Below the pieces are notes generated by a model, which saw nothing but the letters and a program-made list of their open reading frames with translations, made no database searches and was not told where the DNA came from. Shown piece after piece: positions 24,124 through 32,282 of a stretch of 64,000 bases of DNA (position 1 is the first letter of the stretch; every line of letters starts with the position of its first letter). Made by a program: the position numbers and the translations under genes. The stretch lies in the IMG/VR virus record IMGVR_UViG_3300028840_000888, positions 1-64,000 of that record; one strand, given 5' to 3'. This DNA comes from a virus.

Positions 24124-25806
24124 TTACCCCTTCAAATTGACGCGTCCATCTTCAAAATGCGTGCGTGACATCGGTATTACCTTATCCCATGCGCGTGGAT
24201 CACATAGCCCGTCCGGTGCGCTTATCTGCCCACGCCAGCGCCGTCCACGCATCGGGAAGTGGAGTATACCGGCGGTGCCTTTGCGCCCCGGCGGGTACTC
24301 CTCACCCTTCGCCGTGATGAGCGTGTTCCATTCATTGCCAAGCCAAAAGATGCGCAATGGCTCCGTATACATGGCGCGCATCCATGCGCCCTGGTCGCGG
24401 CCCTTGTTAATGCTCCACTCGTCAAGCCAACGCTTGAAAAATGACTTTGTGCGCGCGCACCTACGAAAGGCCCACACGCCGCCGTTGATCTGTAGGGCCT
24501 CAGTTGTACCGAGCATGTTTATGGTGCGGTGGTATTCGGGCTTGTTATTGCGCCGCTCAAAGCTCTTCATTGTGTCATGCAGATGTGGGTCTTTGCAGAT
24601 CACGTACTCCCAACCATCACGGAGTAGCTTGAAGAAGAACTCCACATTTGCCACGACTTCCGTGTCAGCGTCCATGTATAGAATGTACTCCCAGGTCTTG
24701 GGAGCGAGATCATAGATACTGAGCTTGGCAATGCGCCCGCCAATGTCCTTGTCCGGAGCCTTGACGAAAATATGCTCAGGCCCTAGTCGTTTATCACTTA
24801 CCAAAGCAACTGGAATATTCGGCATGTGCTGGCGGATCATCGGGATACAGATTTTGGCGCAATATCGTGACTGTTCACCGAAGGCCACCATATAGATACC
24901 CTGTTTACCATCGCGGTCGGGTAGCGCAGTGATGGCCGGCTTATCATATATCCAGTGCTCGAAGGTGCGCGCAATGCCAGATGTCCATGCCTTGACGCCG
25001 TGCGGCTTGGTTGCAGCACGCAGGGCCTCGCGGTCGATGCTATCACGTTCCTGTATGGCCCGGTCAACGGCGCGTTTCATTGCCGCAACATTGCCGCGTG
25101 GATACTTGTAGATACCGGGCATGTCTGGCAGGTCGGGATGTATGCCGACTTCTGCCGGAATGACTACCGGCACACCGCAGGCCATAGCCTCAAGCGTGGA
25201 CATTGGGCCGCCCTCAACCAGGGATGTGTTGAGGAAAATATCAAGGCTCTGGAAGAAGCCCGGCATGTCTTTCCACTTATACATAGTGGTGGGGATGGGC
25301 CAGCCGCGCCCGGCGGCTTTCCATTCTACAGGTAGATTGTGCTTCAGCAACTGGTCGAGCAACCCCTCTCCCTTGCGCCCGCTCTTGTAGCGGTATCCGG
25401 CCACGCCAATGACGGGACGCGAGCGGCGCGGATGTTCCTTGATTTTGAAAAAGTCCAGCTCTAAAGGCAACGGTAGCACAATGCCTTTCCCGAACTGCTT
25501 AAGGTGCGGAAGCTGGCGTGCGTTCATGGCAATACGCCAGGTTGAGGCTTTGGCGGCAGCATCATAAAGGTTGCGCTTGGCGGATCCGTTATCGCCTTCC
25601 TCATAGTGCGTCAAGTAGGCCACGGTCGGCGTTTTGTCAAATCCGCGATGCTTGCCATACTCGAAATAGCCAAGCCAGAAATTGATGTCTGCACCGGGGT
25701 CAGGGTCGGCGCTCACTGTCCACTGATGCGCCTCTACCAGGTGGCGCGCAAAGCGCGGAATCACCCGGTCATCTCGCCAGTTGCGGCATATTATATGTGT
25801 TCTCAT
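24124..25806 (-). CDS. Two-domain glycosyltransferase (GT-B plus GT8-like)
   Basis: 560 residues. Residues 1-300 form a GT-B enzyme: SLVEGGPMSTLEAMACGVPVV around residue 200 is the C-terminal nucleotide-sugar motif (E-x7-E) of GT4. Residues ~305-560 form a GT-A domain with LYMDADTEV (the DxD metal site near residue 380) and a terminal DQGAWMRAMY...WLGNEWN motif. The fusion suggests that two sugars are added in sequence. Its C-terminal domain is paralogous to the next gene upstream. Confidence 0.84.
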   Translation of the reverse strand: MRTHIICRNWRDDRVIPRFARHLVEAHQWTVSADPDPGADINFWLGYFEYGKHRGFDKTPTVAYLTHYEEGDNGSAKRNLYDAAAKASTWRIAMNARQLPHLKQFGKGIVLPLPLELDFFKIKEHPRRSRPVIGVAGYRYKSGRKGEGLLDQLLKHNLPVEWKAAGRGWPIPTTMYKWKDMPGFFQSLDIFLNTSLVEGGPMSTLEAMACGVPVVIPAEVGIHPDLPDMPGIYKYPRGNVAAMKRAVDRAIQERDSIDREALRAATKPHGVKAWTSGIARTFEHWIYDKPAITALPDRDGKQGIYMVAFGEQSRYCAKICIPMIRQHMPNIPVALVSDKRLGPEHIFVKAPDKDIGGRIAKLSIYDLAPKTWEYILYMDADTEVVANVEFFFKLLRDGWEYVICKDPHLHDTMKSFERRNNKPEYHRTINMLGTTEALQINGGVWAFRRCARTKSFFKRWLDEWSINKGRDQGAWMRAMYTEPLRIFWLGNEWNTLITAKGEEYPPGRKGTAGILHFPMRGRRWRGQISAPDGLCDPRAWDKVIPMSRTHFEDGRVNLKG

Positions 25807-26420
25807 TACCTCGCCTTCCCGAAGTCGTGCCTGATGACTTCGCCGTCCATATCATTGTACGGATACCCTAGCAGCCACACATGCGGCTGTACAATCTCAA
25901 TCGCCCTCACAAGCGCTGCCTGATCCTGCTTTCTCCACCGTGACCACTGCTTACGCCATTCTGAGAATAGTCGCTCCGTGGTCTCGTTGCGCTTCCAATA
26001 CACCACGCCTGCCTGGAATTGCAAGGGTGGGAATAGCCCGACCTCTTCACAGGTCATGGCGCGCTCTTGGTTCTCGATGTGGGCAAAGGCTGCGTTGCTC
26101 TGATTGCGGCTATAGGTAAGGGCGATGTCAAAGCCATTACGCAGAGCATCAAATGGCCCGTCGATGTCTTTCCTTGCCACGGTGTCAGCGTCCATATATA
26201 ATGTTTCGTCAAAGTCTGTGAGCAGGTCTTGGTTAAGTTTCGCATCCCTTACTCCAAATGAATTATCTTTGTAAAATATTGAATGAGTGCCTTTTATGTT
26301 CAGTGATTCGGTTATGATCGTGATATGTAGGTCACAAACTGCGCGGATACTATCCACGCACGCTTTAGCTGCCTGGTGTGCCTTGACGCCATAGGCTACA
26401 ATCACGATACCTCTGTTCAT
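25806..26420 (-). CDS. GT8-like glycosyltransferase
   Basis: 204 residues from ATG 26420, overlapping the upstream stop as ATGA; an earlier start at 26447 cannot be excluded. GIVIVAYGV opens the GT-A fold, LYMDADT near residue 80 is the DxD metal-binding site, and QDQAALVRAI with WLLGYPYN closes it. The same motifs are in the C-terminal half of the 24124-25806 product, so the two derive from a duplication. Confidence 0.8.
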   Translation of the reverse strand: MNRGIVIVAYGVKAHQAAKACVDSIRAVCDLHITIITESLNIKGTHSIFYKDNSFGVRDAKLNQDLLTDFDETLYMDADTVARKDIDGPFDALRNGFDIALTYSRNQSNAAFAHIENQERAMTCEEVGLFPPLQFQAGVVYWKRNETTERLFSEWRKQWSRWRKQDQAALVRAIEIVQPHVWLLGYPYNDMDGEVIRHDFGKAR

Positions 26421-27061
26421 TGCATCCACGTAATAGGCAAAGCGCACATGGTCGGCTTCGCCTTGTAGAGTGCGCGCATAAAGGCGTGTTGTGGATCACC
26501 TCCCTCCTGTTGCCAATGGCGTATGAGTTTTTGGGTATCATCACAGCGTCGAATGAACACGGCGCGCACATCATAGACAGGGAAGCGTAGGTCATGAATA
26601 AGCGCATCGGTCGTGGCCTTGTCCTTTGCGGAGCCAATATCACGCGCCAGGATACTATAGCGCCAGAGCGGAGCCGCCACTTGCCAGCCACGGTTGAGAC
26701 GGTGGAAGCCCACGGAAACTAGCTGCGGCTTGATCGTAGAGTTTCCCGCCATGATCAAAGTGCGCGGCCAAGCAAGTTCTCGCTTGCCGACCTTTACCTC
26801 AAGGTCAGGATATTGGCTAGTTAGTTTGGCGCGCAATGTCTCACTATCGCTGGTCAAGATCACACCACAGTGATCTAAGGCGAAGGCTTGACGGCGGTAT
26901 TCAGGTGTTACGTAGGGTGAAAGCCTAGCGTCGCCGGAGGCGATTAACTGCTGCGCACGTTGGCGTCCTACTGAAAACCAATCGCCGGGGCGATTGATGA
27001 CTATCTGCCCGTGTTTATCGGTCGTATGTACGATGTGCTTCGCTACAAGCTGTATGGGCAT
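26417..27061 (-). CDS. Degenerate GT8-like protein with unknown N-terminal domain
   Basis: 214 residues; AGGAGC upstream of ATG 27061. The first ~50 residues (LVAKHIVHTTDK, PGDWFSVGRQRAQQLIASG) resemble small domains of phage head proteins. The C-terminal ~60 residues (VFIRRCDDTQKLIRHW, HAFMRALY, ALPITWM) line up with the ends of the two glycosyltransferases below, but no DxD is present. It may be an inactive accessory subunit, or a bridge between virion and glycosylation enzymes. Confidence 0.55.
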   Translation of the reverse strand: MPIQLVAKHIVHTTDKHGQIVINRPGDWFSVGRQRAQQLIASGDARLSPYVTPEYRRQAFALDHCGVILTSDSETLRAKLTSQYPDLEVKVGKRELAWPRTLIMAGNSTIKPQLVSVGFHRLNRGWQVAAPLWRYSILARDIGSAKDKATTDALIHDLRFPVYDVRAVFIRRCDDTQKLIRHWQQEGGDPQHAFMRALYKAKPTMCALPITWMQ

Positions 27062-27076
27062 GTAAAGCTCCTGTGT

Positions 27077-27105
27077 GGGCGCGCCGTCATGACGACGGCG
27101 CGCCC
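27077..27105 (-). other. Perfect 12-bp intercistronic hairpin
   Basis: GGGCGCGCCGTC (27077-27088), five-base loop, GACGGCGCGCCC (27094-27105). It lies right after the decoration gene stop and before the next ribosome site, without a T-tract. A 3'-end-protecting or partial-termination role would give more capsid mRNA than glycosylation mRNA. Confidence 0.7.
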
Positions 27106-27115
27106 AATATGTGAG

Positions 27116-27544
27116 TTAGTCCACAACGCTGTCAAGGTTTGTGGTATTGACCGCCATGTGGCGCGGAACAAGGCCCCAAATCTGCACAACGTAGGTCTCG
27201 CCCTGTCCTGCGGGGGTAGTTTCGATATTGATGGCATCGAAGCCGCCGTCAACGTCAAACTCCTCGCCGCGAATCTCGATAATCGTGGGGTTAGTGTCAG
27301 CGGCTTGGACGGTGGTGTCCTTGCCACCGGCATCAAAAGTCTTTGCCCCGGTTCCGGCGGCATCCGTTGCCTGCTCCACGTCCACGTCAATGTCACCGGT
27401 AAGGGTGACGGGCGTGATAATGACGACAAGACGGTGGAAGCGAGTTGAAAGGACATAGCCGGTGTTGTTCTCAACGGCGCTGGCTACCACAACATCATTA
27501 GCCAGTAATTCTGCTTGTTCAGTAAAACGTGCGGTGTAATCCAT
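27116..27544 (-). CDS. Putative head decoration protein
   Basis: 142 residues, GGAGGATAATC before ATG 27544. Beta-rich, with DVDVEQATDAAGTGAKTFDAG, a pattern common in small structural proteins encoded beside major capsid genes. Directly downstream of the capsid gene. Role by position and pattern. Confidence 0.65.
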   Translation of the reverse strand: MDYTARFTEQAELLANDVVVASAVENNTGYVLSTRFHRLVVIITPVTLTGDIDVDVEQATDAAGTGAKTFDAGGKDTTVQAADTNPTIIEIRGEEFDVDGGFDAINIETTPAGQGETYVVQIWGLVPRHMAVNTTNLDSVVD

Positions 27545-27558
27545 GATTATCCTCCTCC

Positions 27559-28902
27559 TTAGCTGCCACTCACGGCACCCAAGATGACGAACGGGCTAAC
27601 CTGAGTCGTCCCGTCCTGATACGTCAGCGGTGCGCTCATCCAGGGCTGACCATCTACGCGATACACCATGCGGAAGCTCGTTTGATCGTGGCGGAAAAGC
27701 TCAATATCGGTACTGCGGAAGGTGACTTCCTGGCGCTGTCCGATCACGTACTTGCTCCAATCTGCCAGCAAGATACTGCCTTGCGTTCCGGGTAGCGGTA
27801 GCTTTTCTTCCCAAATGATCGGATAGCCGAACAAGGTCGAAGGCACGCCCTCGCGGGCGTTCGGGATGAAGACGTAGGAGGGGTTGGCAGCCGGGCCATT
27901 GAGTTGGATCAGGTTCGCCATGTGCTGGCGGTTGATGTGCCATACGGGGCTACGGCCCTGGAAGGCCATGAGCATGTTGGCAAGGTCGCCAACGGAGAGG
28001 TTGGCGGCTGCCTGGGCCACAACGAGCGTGGGCTGGTTCACGGCAGTAATGACGCCGAGCGGTTGCCCGGTGCCGGTGCCTTGCAGGTAGGCGAGTTCAG
28101 AGTACCAGCGGATCGCCCCGGCGAAGCCCATCTCAGACTGTAGCCAAGTATCCAGGCTGATTACGGCATCTTCCAAAAGTTCATCAGAACTAATCGAGTA
28201 GCACACGAGCTTGTGTGCCACGAGCTGCATCTGTTTGAACTGCGGCGTGCTTTCATTTTTATTACTAGCTTCTTCCGTCCATGATGCAGTCATCCCGCCG
28301 AACCATGCCGGAGTCCCGGCGGTCGTGTTGGTCTGGTCAAGCACCGGAATGCGCAGAGCGCGCCGACGCATGGGAATGACCATTGCACGGGTGGCAATGG
28401 GCTGCGCGATAGGATCAAGGGCCAGCAGTTGATCGCGGTATTCGGTCGGGACAAGGAAACCACCATCGGCCCCCACATTTTCCACGAGCGCCTTGTTCTC
28501 CCATTGGCCGTCAACGCCGCCAGACGGCGCGCTTTCACTGTACAGCTTTGAAGCGGGCTCACTCCGATCTTGCCAATCGTGTAGGCGCGCATCAACATGA
28601 AAGCGGTGCTTTGAGCTTCCGGCGACATGCACGTGATAGGCGAAGTCGCCCAGGTTCCTGAATCCACCAGGCGCGACGGGTGCAGGCTGCCGGTTAGTCT
28701 CGGCCTCGATGTTTTTGAGCTCCTTCTGTGCATCGGTCAGAAGCTCTAACTGTGCAGCCTGGTTGCCGTAGGTCTGCGCCTCGGCATACAACTCCTCAGA
28801 GCGCTTGATGTCTTCGGGCGTTGCCTGGTCGCTACTGACCAGGGCCAGGGCCTCGTTAACGCACTGAGTACGCTTCTCTTGAAGTTCTCGAATTTTAGAC
28901 AT
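27559..28902 (-). CDS. Major capsid protein, HK97 fold
   Basis: 447 residues. Residues ~1-75 are a helical coiled-coil delta domain (MSKIRELQEKRTQCVNEALALV), expected to be removed by the protease. The HK97 core starts near residue 135 (GGFLVPTEYRDQLLALDP) and includes SWTEEASNKNESTPQF, ISSDELLEDA, GTGTGQPLGV and a C-terminal FVILGAVSG. The gene follows the prohead protease. Confidence 0.95.
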   Translation of the reverse strand: MSKIRELQEKRTQCVNEALALVSSDQATPEDIKRSEELYAEAQTYGNQAAQLELLTDAQKELKNIEAETNRQPAPVAPGGFRNLGDFAYHVHVAGSSKHRFHVDARLHDWQDRSEPASKLYSESAPSGGVDGQWENKALVENVGADGGFLVPTEYRDQLLALDPIAQPIATRAMVIPMRRRALRIPVLDQTNTTAGTPAWFGGMTASWTEEASNKNESTPQFKQMQLVAHKLVCYSISSDELLEDAVISLDTWLQSEMGFAGAIRWYSELAYLQGTGTGQPLGVITAVNQPTLVVAQAAANLSVGDLANMLMAFQGRSPVWHINRQHMANLIQLNGPAANPSYVFIPNAREGVPSTLFGYPIIWEEKLPLPGTQGSILLADWSKYVIGQRQEVTFRSTDIELFRHDQTSFRMVYRVDGQPWMSAPLTYQDGTTQVSPFVILGAVSGS

Positions 28903-28914
28903 GATTGTCCTCCA

Positions 28915-30873
28915 TTAAGTTAGTTTGTTAAGTTTTTGATACATCTCAATCCGTTGTCGTAACAGTTCCGCTTCGGTGGGTGCCTCATCAGGCGGCCCGG
29001 CCTCAGTGTCGCGGCCCTTATTTTCCTCATCTTCATTACCTGCCATGTCGTCTTCCGGTTCCACGGGCTCTTCCTCAGAAGGCATGGCGGTATCCAGCAT
29101 CTCCTCAAGCGCGGTGGCTGCGGCATGGATCTGGTCAATGGTTGCGCGTATGCGTTGTGCGTTGGCCTTGCTAATGGCGCGCCTGGCCTTTACCTCGCTG
29201 ACAGCATCCTCAAGCGCCATCATATAAGAGTAGGTAGTGTGCGACGGCATTTCGTAAATCTCTTGCGGGCACCTATCAGAGAATAAGTCAAGCATATCAC
29301 CAAGTATACTGCTCATTAGCTTGCGCTGTTCGCGGCCTATGTTTCCGTACATGTACGAGTCGTCACAAATCATGGTGTACATCTTATGAATACAGCCCTG
29401 TAAATAGTCACCGAACATGGGCATACCTTGCATTTTTGATTCATTGCCTTTGTTCGCGCCCATTTCCTCTTGATCCCACGGAGGTACAAGCCCGTCGTCG
29501 TCAAACTCCTCGCGCATCTTGGCATAGTAGCGCGCAACTTGCGTCTTGACGCGCTCTTGCTCTGCTTCTGGAATACCCACACCGCCACGTGCTCCCTGTA
29601 GCACTCCGGCAACGGCAAAAATTGCGCTAGGAATTGCAGTGAGTTCGCCGTTGATCACATCAGCATAGCCGAGCTTGTATCCACCAACCTGCTCGTCGGC
29701 TTCTGGATCACGGTAAAAGAAGGCATTCGCATATCGCTTCCAGTCTATCGTATCCAAGTCTTCGCTTTCGTCTTCACTTGCCCAACGACGTACACGCCCC
29801 TCCGCTTCCGTAGAATCCCATGCGCGATCACGCGATGCAAGTGGTAAGTTCTGATAAGTCAGCACGGCCTTTTTATCTTTCTTCATATCGCCCTCCGTTT
29901 TCTTCGCTGAGAGTGTGGCGGTCGCGGGATTCATGCCCCACAACACGTTGCTATACTCCCATAGCCTGATTTCCTTTAGTTGTCGCACGCTGCATTTCTC
30001 ACCGTTGCAGTTGGCTTCGACAAACTCAATCTGTACCGGGTCATAGCCGATGCTGCTTTCCGTGACGAAGCCGCCAGCCACGAGATTGAAGGCATTGCGC
30101 CCGTTATCCGTCTTCATGGCGTACTGTGTAGCCACGAGCAGGCCGCCGGTGGCATCGGGGGCATAACGTAGCACCTCCACGGGTAATTGATCCTGCCCGA
30201 CCTCACGCATCCATAGCGGCTTACCGATGACATTGTGAATTGAGTGCGCCTGGTGATTATCAAGGACACGCACCCGGCGGGCACTTTCGTCAATGCTCTT
30301 GGTGAAGGCTCCCGGCATGATCATGTCGCCGCCATCGTCAATATTGCCAATGACGGCCACGACCTGCTCAACTATGCCCTGGGCCTCATCGGCCTTGACC
30401 ACAAAGGTAGGCATCCGCTTGACTTCATAGTCTGGAAGATTGCGGTATGCGCCCGTCTTGCGTAGCTTCTGCGCATCAATTTTCTTTTTCATAGTGTTTA
30501 GAACCTCCTTCATACGACCTTCGCCCAACTGCCCAACGACGCCCCACTTCACCCATGCCACGACTCCGGCGATATTTGAAATGTTCGGCTCATCCGGGCT
30601 GCTGCCGGTAAAAGCGTCGCCGTTGTCAAAATGTCTTGCGGCCCATGCTTCACGTTCGCGGATCCATTCAAGCACGGCCTCACCTTCACTGCCGTCACGC
30701 GCACGCCCCCATAGCGTAAAGGCTTCATTACCGCGAATATTACCACCGGCATCCCATATCTGTGGGTAGTCGTCGCGTAAATCCTCAGCCCATGCCCGGT
30801 CAAACTGCGGATAATTGGAATTGCGCAGGCTTACCTTTAGATCATCGCCCTGTTGCGGGAAGTTAGTCGGCAT
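28915..30873 (-). CDS. HK97-type prohead protease with large extra domains
   Basis: 652 residues from ATG 30873 (AGGAGAAGCAAC upstream). Residues ~150-320 are the herpesvirus-like U35 protease: GDMIMPGAFTKSI, catalytic His in VLDNHQAHS, Ser in ESSIGYDP. Residues 1-127 are an additional N-terminal domain (WARDLRDDYPQIWDAGGN-like). The C-terminal ~230 residues are acidic and coiled-coil-like, suiting a fused scaffold. A strong internal ribosome site AAGGAGG (30510-30504) precedes an in-frame ATG at 30492, so a 525-residue form without the N-terminal domain is likely. Confidence 0.88.
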   Translation of the reverse strand: MPTNFPQQGDDLKVSLRNSNYPQFDRAWAEDLRDDYPQIWDAGGNIRGNEAFTLWGRARDGSEGEAVLEWIREREAWAARHFDNGDAFTGSSPDEPNISNIAGVVAWVKWGVVGQLGEGRMKEVLNTMKKKIDAQKLRKTGAYRNLPDYEVKRMPTFVVKADEAQGIVEQVVAVIGNIDDGGDMIMPGAFTKSIDESARRVRVLDNHQAHSIHNVIGKPLWMREVGQDQLPVEVLRYAPDATGGLLVATQYAMKTDNGRNAFNLVAGGFVTESSIGYDPVQIEFVEANCNGEKCSVRQLKEIRLWEYSNVLWGMNPATATLSAKKTEGDMKKDKKAVLTYQNLPLASRDRAWDSTEAEGRVRRWASEDESEDLDTIDWKRYANAFFYRDPEADEQVGGYKLGYADVINGELTAIPSAIFAVAGVLQGARGGVGIPEAEQERVKTQVARYYAKMREEFDDDGLVPPWDQEEMGANKGNESKMQGMPMFGDYLQGCIHKMYTMICDDSYMYGNIGREQRKLMSSILGDMLDLFSDRCPQEIYEMPSHTTYSYMMALEDAVSEVKARRAISKANAQRIRATIDQIHAAATALEEMLDTAMPSEEEPVEPEDDMAGNEDEENKGRDTEAGPPDEAPTEAELLRQRIEMYQKLNKLT

Positions 30874-31174
30874 GTTGCTTCTCCTGTGCCCTCGCCCACT
30901 TCTCATCTATCACGAGGATATGCAGGCGTTCTGTGTAGCCGCCGCGCACAGTTTTTCCACTGACGGGTAGCTTTTCGATGGTCACGACCTCGGTGTCTAA
31001 AATGTGCGGCGGTATTGACTTATTACCATAATTTAATACTGTGTAGCTTGGATTTGCGGCCATACCCGCGACTCTAACTGATGTTGTTCGTGCCGTTAGG
31101 TGCGCGAAAAATACACACAGGGCGTTTGGTTCAATGCCCAACTCTCTACAAAGCTCAATAATTGCGTGGTTCAT
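30863..31174 (-). CDS. Hypothetical protein in head operon
   Basis: 103 residues; overlaps the protease start by 11 bases and the upstream zinc-ribbon gene by 4. Helical N-terminus (NHAIIELCRELGIEPNALCVF) then beta strands. No family recognised. Confidence 0.65.
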   Translation of the reverse strand: MNHAIIELCRELGIEPNALCVFFAHLTARTTSVRVAGMAANPSYTVLNYGNKSIPPHILDTEVVTIEKLPVSGKTVRGGYTERLHILVIDEKWARAQEKQHAD

Positions 31175-31365
31175 TTTACCTCACTCGGTCCAGGTCGGCG
31201 CGCCGTGTCTGTTTCGGTTTTGCGCTCAAAGATCACGCGCAAGCCACACCCTGGGCATGTCTTGACTATCTGCTGTCCCGGCGCAATAGGGCGCTGGATA
31301 AAAATGCGCGCCTGACATTCCGGGCAGTGTACCACTGCCACTTTTTGGTATGTGTAATCCTGCAT
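31171..31365 (-). CDS. Small zinc-ribbon protein
   Basis: 64 residues with CPEC and CPGCG pairs ~23 residues apart, a classical C4 zinc ribbon similar to the small Com-like regulators of phages. Lies in the late operon. DNA or RNA binding is likely; target unknown. Confidence 0.72.
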   Translation of the reverse strand: MQDYTYQKVAVVHCPECQARIFIQRPIAPGQQIVKTCPGCGLRVIFERKTETDTARRPGPSEVK

Positions 31366-32282
31366 TATACTACCCCCTGCGTTACGTCCTGCGTAATCAC
31401 TGTAAATGTAGCAATAAGCGGCTCTGCACTATTACGCGCATTGGCCCCCGGTACTTCCATATCCACGATGTAGCTATATGTTGCATCTGTAGTGAAATTG
31501 TAGTCGCCAACAGCGCCGCCGGTCGGCGCCCAACGCAGCATTAGGAGCTCATTGTTTTCAAAACGCTGCCGCAACGCATTGAATACCATCCCGTCGGCTT
31601 CCGTGTAAAGTACCTCAATAGTCACGCGTTCGGCAATACGCTTTCCCATTGACACGATGGGCGTGTCCGTTGCCTGCGGCTGCGTCTCAGAAAAACGCCG
31701 GGAGCGGCGCGGGGTGCGGATTGAATTGGCAAAGCCGCTGACATCCACCCAGTTAATGTTATCGGTCGAGTATTCTATGAAATAGCAGCCCTGTGGATTG
31801 GCGGTTACATGCGCCTCAGTAAATAGTCCACACCATGCTGCCTCGGCATCACTATTAAGCGCCCCGACCACAGCCGGGAAGCCTGCCGCATAGCCGCCGG
31901 TAAGACGGTCGGTGCGAATTACGGATGGGTCATCGCTGCCGGTCTCATTAATAAATGATGTGTTGTTATTGACCTGGCGTGCGATCCACACGTAATCTGT
32001 CGTCAGCACTACACTGCCGGCTAGTGCTATTTCATATTGCGCCGCTCCGACCGCCACGGCAAAATCTGCCGTCTGAGCAAGCAGGGCCGATGGTAGACTT
32101 GCCACATCGCTGTAAATCCCTAATCTGTAGCGCGCTCCGGCGGGTGCAGTTACAACACGGAAGCGCAGCATTGATGCAGTTATAGGCGGCTGAATCGGGC
32201 AGCGCATGAAAAATGTCCATGTCTGGTTGATGTCCTGCTTGGAGGTAGCAAGACGTCCGCCCACATCATACCAGGTTCCCAT
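31365..32282 (-). CDS. Tail protein with a second tail-tube-like domain
   Basis: 305 residues. The N-terminal ~140 residues form a beta-sandwich (LGIYSD...LLAQTADFAV), like carbohydrate-binding or fibre domains. Residues ~165-305 repeat the pattern of the major tail protein gene at 35368: Q-x-x-x-TPI-x-x-x-GKR, then RWAPTGGAVGDYN and a PGANARNSAEP segment. It may form a decorated tube-end ring or a minor tube subunit. One base overlaps the tape measure stop/start. Confidence 0.65.
   Translation of the reverse strand: MGTWYDVGGRLATSKQDINQTWTFFMRCPIQPPITASMLRFRVVTAPAGARYRLGIYSDVASLPSALLAQTADFAVAVGAAQYEIALAGSVVLTTDYVWIARQVNNNTSFINETGSDDPSVIRTDRLTGGYAAGFPAVVGALNSDAEAAWCGLFTEAHVTANPQGCYFIEYSTDNINWVDVSGFANSIRTPRRSRRFSETQPQATDTPIVSMGKRIAERVTIEVLYTEADGMVFNALRQRFENNELLMLRWAPTGGAVGDYNFTTDATYSYIVDMEVPGANARNSAEPLIATFTVITQDVTQGVV

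Noticed and set aside
24137-24715. Plus-strand frame of 192 codons
   Set aside because: Antisense to the glycosyltransferase gene whose motifs are unambiguous.
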